In this document: positions 7,195 to 11,637 of the stretch, one piece after another
How the letters are laid out: each line of letters opens with the position of its first letter
Numbering within the stretch: the stretch's first letter is position 1
Assembly (NCBI GenBank): GCA_944372315.1
Contig: CALVYX010000027.1
Location: forward strand, 1 to 11,637
DNA: 11,637 nucleotides
Direction: 5' to 3'
Origin: an uncultured Bacilli bacterium
GTDB taxonomy: Bacteria; Bacillota_I; Bacilli_A; RF39; UBA660
Translations under genes and position numbers: made by a program
The notes under the pieces: model-generated
The model's input: the letters and a program-made list of their open reading frames with translations, nothing else
Databases searched by the model: none
Told to the model about the DNA's origin: nothing

Positions 7195-7223
7195 ATTATA
7201 CCACCACCATAATCATTTTTCAA
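7195..7223 (-). promoter_or_regulatory. Strong sigma-A promoter of the LTA synthase gene
   Basis: On the minus strand TTGAAA (7218-7223) and TATAAT (7195-7200) are separated by exactly 17 bases, with a TG at the extended -10 position. The start would be near 7188, giving a leader of only about 15 bases that contains the GAGG ribosome binding site. The -35 directly follows the T tract of the preceding terminator. Confidence 0.82.
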
Positions 7224-7225
7224 AC

Positions 7226-7255
7226 AAAAAAATAATTACAGATTTGTAATTATTT
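7226..7255 (-). terminator. Terminator overlapping the stop codon of the 336-residue gene
   Basis: An 11-bp perfect inverted repeat (AAATAATTACA/TGTAATTATTT, 7230-7240 and 7245-7255) with a 4-base loop is followed on the minus strand by seven T (7226-7232). The stop codon TAA at 7250-7252 lies inside the first stem arm. The stem is almost all A/T, so it is thermodynamically weaker than the one at 8328-8345. Confidence 0.75.
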
Positions 7256-8260
7256 TATAAATAAAGATAAGTATTTAAAATTATTATTTTCTTCCTTAGC
7301 TTCATAAAAACAGTCATAAATATGATCAACCATATTAGAAGCCTGATTACAAATACTATCATTAGCATCAAAAACAGATTTTTTTAATTTATCAATCCCA
7401 TCATTACCATAGCTCGATCTAAGAAGAAAGGAAGTACCGGCTTTCAAATACGAAGACCAAATTATAGTATCAAGTTCTAATCCTAATTCTTCCACTTCTA
7501 AATCTGAACAAAACATTTCATTAATAGCTCTAGTACAATATTCATATCCTAAATTCAATTGAATTAAATCCAATTGCTTTCTAGGTATTCGCATGATATC
7601 TGATTGAAAATTTAAATAGAAATACAAATCATTAGTTACATCAAAATTATTACGAACTAGTACATCTTCAATATCACTCGATAAAAAAGAAAGGCAATAC
7701 TTTATACTTGTCAATGAATCTTTAATGTCATCATCATCACTTTTCTTTATCTCTTCCTCATTATAATAAATGAATGCTTTTTCAAAATCCATATCAGCTG
7801 CTTGCTTTAATCTATTAGATAGTATAAACATCTTTAAATCATTGTGATTAACTATCATCGGATCCCCTTTTAAATATTGAACAAACATATCATCATTTTT
7901 ATTACCATAACTTTCTAGTTTTTTTAATATTCTATAAAATTCCAATTCATTTAAATTATGATTAAAAATTGCTTCTAAAACATTATTATCCTCTTCATGA
8001 TAACTATCTGAGGCTTGAATAAAATATCTAATAATAGTTCTTGATTTAATAGGAGTCAAATTTAATCTATTATAATATTCGTTTTCTAATTTTAAAGCCT
8101 TTTTCAAACTATTTAAACATTTACTATAATTTTGATTGCTTTTATTATCAGTTATTTCCATAAACATTAACTTTTTATATAAAGTTCTAATATCATGGTT
8201 ATTATCAATAATAGCATTCAAAATTTCTCTGTCTTTTTGGGTCATCTCTTGCCCTAACAT
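7250..8260 (-). CDS. Unrecognised 336-residue soluble, mainly helical protein
   Basis: I cannot assign a family. The protein is Asn/Asp/Lys/Glu-rich with no signal peptide, membrane segment or obvious nucleotide-binding or metal-binding motif. Leu/Ile spacing suggests a nearly all-helical fold, perhaps built from helical pairs, for example LNSLKKALKLENEYYNRL (49-66) and LDLIQLNLGYEYCTRAINEM (231-250). There are four scattered Cys and an acidic run, KSDDDDIKDS (173-182). The gene stands alone with its own promoter (8290-8318) and terminator (7226-7255), which argues that it is real. The start is uncertain: ATG 8260 has only a GGAAGTGG-like site, and ATG 8245 (residue 6) follows AGGG by 7 bases. 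Function unknown; a scaffold or regulatory role would be speculation. Confidence 0.8.
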   Translation of the reverse strand: MLGQEMTQKDREILNAIIDNNHDIRTLYKKLMFMEITDNKSNQNYSKCLNSLKKALKLENEYYNRLNLTPIKSRTIIRYFIQASDSYHEEDNNVLEAIFNHNLNELEFYRILKKLESYGNKNDDMFVQYLKGDPMIVNHNDLKMFILSNRLKQAADMDFEKAFIYYNEEEIKKSDDDDIKDSLTSIKYCLSFLSSDIEDVLVRNNFDVTNDLYFYLNFQSDIMRIPRKQLDLIQLNLGYEYCTRAINEMFCSDLEVEELGLELDTIIWSSYLKAGTSFLLRSSYGNDGIDKLKKSVFDANDSICNQASNMVDHIYDCFYEAKEENNNFKYLSLFIK

Positions 8261-8289
8261 TCTACCACTTCCATCAACTAATGTTATTT

Positions 8290-8318
8290 ATTATATTATA
8301 TGTTTATTATTTGTTCAA
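8290..8318 (-). promoter_or_regulatory. Sigma-A promoter of the 336-residue gene
   Basis: On the minus strand TTGAAC (8313-8318) and TATAAT (8290-8295) are 17 bases apart. A second TATAAT overlaps at 8295-8300 but leaves only 12 bases of spacing. The start near 8283 gives a 22-23 base leader. Confidence 0.75.
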
Positions 8319-8319
8319 T

Positions 8320-8345
8320 AAAAAAAAGAATAGTTTTCACTATTC
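8320..8345 (-). terminator. Strong terminator overlapping the stop codon of the YihY/BrkB gene
   Basis: On the minus strand GAATAGT and ACTATTC form a 7-bp stem (8328-8334 with 8339-8345) closed by a GAAA tetraloop and followed by eight T (8320-8327). The TAG stop codon (8340-8342) lies inside the stem. It ends the receptor operon. Confidence 0.88.
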
Positions 8346-9155
8346 ATTTGTTAATTGATATTTAGTAACATTTAATCCCATTCCTAATACGAATATATAA
8401 GATAATATATATATCCACCACATTAATACTAATAAATTAGACAAACTTCCATATAAGCTTCCATAATTAGAAAAATGTTCCACATACAACGAATAAACTT
8501 GTGTAACAATTACCCAACTTATACTAGTAAAAGCTGCTCCATAATTAACTTCTTTTGGATTAACCTTTATATCAGGAGCCATTATATATAACATTTTTAT
8601 CGATATAAATACTAAAATAAACGAAAGTGGATATTTTAAAATATTATATGTAACCATTACAATATTACCTACTGTCTCATTCGTTATACTTCTTACTATT
8701 CTAATTATCATATCTCCAAAAACTGGTACTAAGAAAATAAAGAATAATAATCCTATTAAGACAAACATCATCAAAACTGATTTAAATCTTCTTTTAATAT
8801 AACTTTTATCTTTTATATTATATATTTTATTAGAAGCAATAATCATAGAGTGAGTTCCATTAGAAGCTAGGATCAAAGCTGAAACAAAGAAGATAACTGC
8901 ATTAGTATTAGCTTTAACACCATTAGCTAATGTATCGACAATACTAATCATTGCCTCAGGAATATTATTCAAAATAAGCTCTCCCATAAAATCAGTAGAG
9001 ATATGAAATCTTGAAAAGAGACTTATAAATAAGGCAGCAAGTGGAATTAAAGTCAAAAGAAAAAAGAAAGAAAGTTGACCAGGGAGAATCAACATCTCTG
9101 GCTTTCTTATATTTTTTATCAAACGTCTACATAAAGCCCTAATCCTTCTTTTCAT
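8340..9155 (-). CDS. YihY/virulence factor BrkB family membrane protein
   Basis: This family of six-helix inner-membrane proteins is widespread but poorly understood; older annotations as ribonuclease BN are wrong. The 271-residue protein has a basic N-terminus (MKRRIRALCRRL) and six hydrophobic segments at about 27-47, 84-105, 125-147, 166-192, 205-225 and 238-262. Family signatures are QLSFFFLLTLIPL (27-39), NGTHSMIIASNKIYNI (99-114), and the C-terminal YGSLYGSLSNLLVLMWW (231-247) leading into the last helix. The ATG at 9155 follows AGGAAG by 7 bases. It lies 15 bases after the GGDEF receptor gene and is surely in the same transcript, which ends at 8320. A transport or envelope role is plausible, but nothing here shows a substrate. 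Confidence 0.93.
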   Translation of the reverse strand: MKRRIRALCRRLIKNIRKPEMLILPGQLSFFFLLTLIPLAALFISLFSRFHISTDFMGELILNNIPEAMISIVDTLANGVKANTNAVIFFVSALILASNGTHSMIIASNKIYNIKDKSYIKRRFKSVLMMFVLIGLLFFIFLVPVFGDMIIRIVRSITNETVGNIVMVTYNILKYPLSFILVFISIKMLYIMAPDIKVNPKEVNYGAAFTSISWVIVTQVYSLYVEHFSNYGSLYGSLSNLLVLMWWIYILSYIFVLGMGLNVTKYQLTNE

Positions 9156-9170
9156 CTTTTTTCTTCCTAT

Positions 9171-11207
9171 CTATTTATAATCTTCTTTATCTGTACGCAT
9201 TTCTAATGTCGCTTCATTAATTGCATCATCAATCGTTTTAATATCATCCATAATCATACTATATCCTAATGCTGCACCAAATCCATATGGAAGAGTTTTA
9301 AATTCTTTAGTTAATTTATTAGTATAAGTTGATACTTGTTGTTCACTGTATCCTACTAAATAAATTAAGAATTCATTTCCGTCAGTTCTAATGATTTCAC
9401 TATTTTCTAGTTGAGTACTAACTAAAATACTGGCTGCTTTAACAATTAATTTATCTCCTGCTTCATGTCCATAATTATCATTAACATATTTAACATTATT
9501 TAAATCAATGATAACAATAGCTTGCGGATATTTTTTAGATTCATTCCATGTTTTAATATTTAAATTTAAGTAATTACGGTTTTTCAATGAAGTAAGCATA
9601 TCAGTATATTTTTTACGTTCTTCTTTTTTTACTGTTTTCACTTTATGTCTTCTCTTAAGTAGTATGTATAAAATTACTAATATTATAAGTGGTATAAATA
9701 TTAAACTTAAAATAATTAAATATAATTGTTCAAAAGTTGTACGTTCAATAATAGATGGATTCAAACTATTAATACCATTATTTCTATAACGATAATATGA
9801 ATTAGTATTAATTATATAATTAAATAAATCGTAGAAAGCACTATTATTATCTTTAATCATAAAATTATAATCGTTAGTCATAATACCATTATATAAAACT
9901 TCATAATTTTTAAATTTGCCATTTCTATTAATTGTATATACTTCTTTATCAATGATTAATACACTATCATCACTTTTAGAAAGCAATTCATCTAAAGAGT
10001 CATACGGAGTAAGACTTGCTTTACTATTATCTTTAAAATAATTGTATAAAGCATTGTTATTTAAAATACTTGCTTTGATACCTTTTAATGCTTCAAAAGA
10101 ATTAATAACATATGAATTTTTAGTTTCCGATAAAACTACATATTCTTCAATAAATGTTGAAGCAGTTGCTTTATAGTTAGATTTTTCATAATTATAATAA
10201 TTAAAATATATATCTATTTCTCCATTGTCAATCGCTTTCTTTAATTCATCAATTGTCTTATATTTCTTATATGTGAATTCAATTCCAGTAAGACGTTCTA
10301 TTCTACTTATGTATTGGCCATTAATTCCAACCAATTCACCATCTACTGTAGCTTCATATGGTGGATTTTCTACATACCCATAAACATAATTTTTAGATAA
10401 TAATTCTGCTCTTGTTTTATCATTAATATTATTGTTTTCAATATAATAATCTAATAAATGTTGATTATAACTATTAACATAATCATTATTTTTCCAATTG
10501 GTATAATATTTTTTTACAATTTCATTTAATCTTTCGTTATCATCCGTTAACGTTAATACAACTCGATTATTCATCTCAGTTAAAGTATAATTTATGAAAT
10601 AATCATCACTTGCTATTGTTTTATCTAAATACATAATATTAGGAATAATAATAAGATCAACTGCATCACTATCTAAAGCATCTACTAATTCATCAATAGT
10701 ATCATAAGGTTTATAAGTTATATTAGATCCAGTTTTTAAATAATAACTTATTTCACCAACATCATCAGTAAATACTCCCAAAGTCATATCTTTGAAATCA
10801 GTAACACGATTTATTTTTAAACTACTTTTACTAATGGCAATATATACATCTTCACCTAATAATAAATCTTTATCTGTTAATTGCTCATCATTTTTTAAAA
10901 CCCTAAATCTTAGTCCTGTTCCAGTTGGTTTTCCAGTTTTTAAATAAGGTACAACATTAAATTCTAATCCTGTATCTTCTTCAAAATCTTCTACAAATTC
11001 ATAGAAAACACCATTTTCACCATAAACGGGATAATTACTTATAAGTTCTAAATCAAAAATAGTTGATATATTTGACTCAATCCATTTTCTATCATTTACA
11101 GTTAATGAATTTTTATCTTCTTTATTATAATAAAAATAAAGAGAAACAAATACTATTAACGCAATTAAAATTGGTATTATAATTATTAATTTTTTATTCA
11201 GTTTCAT
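9171..11207 (-). CDS. Membrane receptor with tandem solute-binding-like domains and a degenerate GGDEF domain
   Basis: The 678-residue protein has an N-terminal membrane anchor (about 7-27), an extracytoplasmic region (28-493), a second membrane segment (about 494-517), a basic juxtamembrane stretch (KRRHKVKTVKKEERKK) and a C-terminal GGDEF-type domain (533-678). The outer region looks like two periplasmic-binding (SBP_bac_3-like) modules: about 50-250, with LGVFTDDVG and YDTIDELVDAL, and about 272-470, with GYVENPPYEATVDGELVGIN and YKTIDELKKAI. The GGDEF fold is clear from DMLTSLKNR (536-544), IIDLNNVKYVND (566-577) and YGHEAGD (579-585). The signature is DGNEF (609-613), with Asp for the first Gly and Asn for the metal-binding acidic residue, and no RxxD inhibitory site upstream. 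Cyclase activity is therefore doubtful; a GTP-binding or protein-contact role fits better. The start at 11207 follows AGGTGA by 6 bases and overlaps the upstream gene by 14. Confidence 0.9.
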   Translation of the reverse strand: MKLNKKLIIIIPILIALIVFVSLYFYYNKEDKNSLTVNDRKWIESNISTIFDLELISNYPVYGENGVFYEFVEDFEEDTGLEFNVVPYLKTGKPTGTGLRFRVLKNDEQLTDKDLLLGEDVYIAISKSSLKINRVTDFKDMTLGVFTDDVGEISYYLKTGSNITYKPYDTIDELVDALDSDAVDLIIIPNIMYLDKTIASDDYFINYTLTEMNNRVVLTLTDDNERLNEIVKKYYTNWKNNDYVNSYNQHLLDYYIENNNINDKTRAELLSKNYVYGYVENPPYEATVDGELVGINGQYISRIERLTGIEFTYKKYKTIDELKKAIDNGEIDIYFNYYNYEKSNYKATASTFIEEYVVLSETKNSYVINSFEALKGIKASILNNNALYNYFKDNSKASLTPYDSLDELLSKSDDSVLIIDKEVYTINRNGKFKNYEVLYNGIMTNDYNFMIKDNNSAFYDLFNYIINTNSYYRYRNNGINSLNPSIIERTTFEQLYLIILSLIFIPLIILVILYILLKRRHKVKTVKKEERKKYTDMLTSLKNRNYLNLNIKTWNESKKYPQAIVIIDLNNVKYVNDNYGHEAGDKLIVKAASILVSTQLENSEIIRTDGNEFLIYLVGYSEQQVSTYTNKLTKEFKTLPYGFGAALGYSMIMDDIKTIDDAINEATLEMRTDKEDYK

Positions 11208-11637
11208 CTGTTGTCACCTGTCTATCTTTAGTCCATGTAAATCCTTCTTCATTGTTTTGTTTATATCCAATAATAGGAAAATCATTTAATTCTTCATTTT
11301 CTTTTTTTACAAATACTTGTATATCATAAAAATTCAATTGGTCTTCATCTAAATGTTCTAAAATTCCATTCGCAATTTTTTTAGCATTTTCTTTAGTAAC
11401 ATCATCAGAGACAGTTATAATTACATTAACTATTTTCCCCTGTAGACGAGTAGAAACTTCTGTAACACCTTCATTTTCTTTTAATGATGCTTTCATTTCA
11501 TCATATTGATCATCCGTAATTTCTACTTCTTCTATTCCATCAAGTCTATTACCATATGATTCTTTTCCACTACCAAAGAAAATATTATATAAATATGCCC
11601 CTACAATAACAACTAATACAAATATAACTATGATAAA
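11194..11637 (-). CDS. Membrane-anchored protein of unknown function, N-terminus beyond the window
   Basis: The reading frame stays open to the window edge, so the first 47 visible codons lie upstream of the internal Met at 11496 and the true start is outside. The visible 147 residues begin within a hydrophobic membrane segment (FIIVIFVLVVIVGAYLYNIF, 1-20), followed by a linker (GSGKESYGNRLDG) and a small soluble domain: ITDDQYDEM, a strand KIVNVIITVSDD, a helix TKENAKKIANGILEHL and a strand FYDIQVFVKKE. The tail is DFPIIGYKQNNEEGFTWTKD. This strand-helix-strand pattern resembles a small ferredoxin-like or BON-like module, but I do not recognise the family. With one N-terminal anchor the domain should face outside the cell, like the binding modules of the next gene's product. 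The 14-base overlap with that gene suggests coupled translation and related roles. Confidence 0.82.
   Translation of the reverse strand, partial: FIIVIFVLVVIVGAYLYNIFFGSGKESYGNRLDGIEEVEITDDQYDEMKASLKENEGVTEVSTRLQGKIVNVIITVSDDVTKENAKKIANGILEHLDEDQLNFYDIQVFVKKENEELNDFPIIGYKQNNEEGFTWTKDRQVTTDETE

Noticed and set aside
8136..8321. 61-codon hydrophobic plus-strand frame
   Set aside because: Antisense to the start, leader and promoter of the 336-residue gene; the hydrophobic look comes from reading A/T-rich DNA backwards.
8340..9155. Ribonuclease BN annotation for the BrkB-type protein
   Set aside because: That name comes from an old misassignment of YihY; the protein is a six-helix membrane protein with no nuclease motif.

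Overview
The window is A/T-rich DNA from a spore-forming, low-GC Gram-positive bacterium (Bacillota). An alpha/beta-type small acid-soluble spore protein (SASP) very close to the Bacillus SspA type, an LtaS-type lipoteichoic acid synthase, a ThiI without a rhodanese domain and AGGAGG/AGGTGA ribosome binding sites all point to the Bacilli or an Erysipelotrichia-like relative. The species cannot be named from this sequence. Trp is encoded by TGG where checked (for example in nrnA), so the standard code is in use. All ten protein genes lie on the minus strand, so the window reads naturally from right to left. I see no rRNA, tRNA, CRISPR array, insertion sequence or prophage.

Right block (11637 to 8340): a gene cut by the window edge encodes a protein with one membrane segment followed by an extracytoplasmic domain. 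It overlaps by 14 bases a 678-residue membrane receptor with two solute-binding-like extracellular modules and a GGDEF-type C-terminus whose signature is changed to DGNEF. A YihY/BrkB-family membrane protein follows after 15 bases. A strong terminator, whose stem contains the last stop codon, ends this unit. It looks like a surface-sensing or envelope operon and is the least ordinary part of the window.

Middle block (8318 to 5016): two single-gene transcripts, each with a good housekeeping-type promoter and its own terminator. The first encodes an unrecognised 336-residue soluble protein. The second encodes a lipoteichoic acid synthase whose catalytic motif reads GTSSDSEF.

Centre (4979 to 3447): thiI (tRNA 4-thiouridine and thiamine thiazole sulfur transfer), then the SASP gene with a candidate forespore (sigma-G-like) promoter and its own terminator.

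Left block (3422 to 58): ackA, nrnA, engB and a 153-residue unknown gene are tightly packed (8-base gap, 14-base overlap, about 56-base gap), driven by a promoter upstream of ackA and closed by a terminator at 58-85. They cover acetate/ATP metabolism, degradation of nano-RNA and linear dinucleotides, and ribosome assembly. At the far left a near-ideal promoter (TTGACA, 16 bases, TATAAT) faces the opposite way, into the 3' end of this operon.

Most of the window is well-known housekeeping. The points worth following are the degenerate GGDEF receptor operon, the two unknown proteins, the Ser-for-Thr change in the LTA synthase motif, the antisense promoter, and stop codons built into terminator stems.
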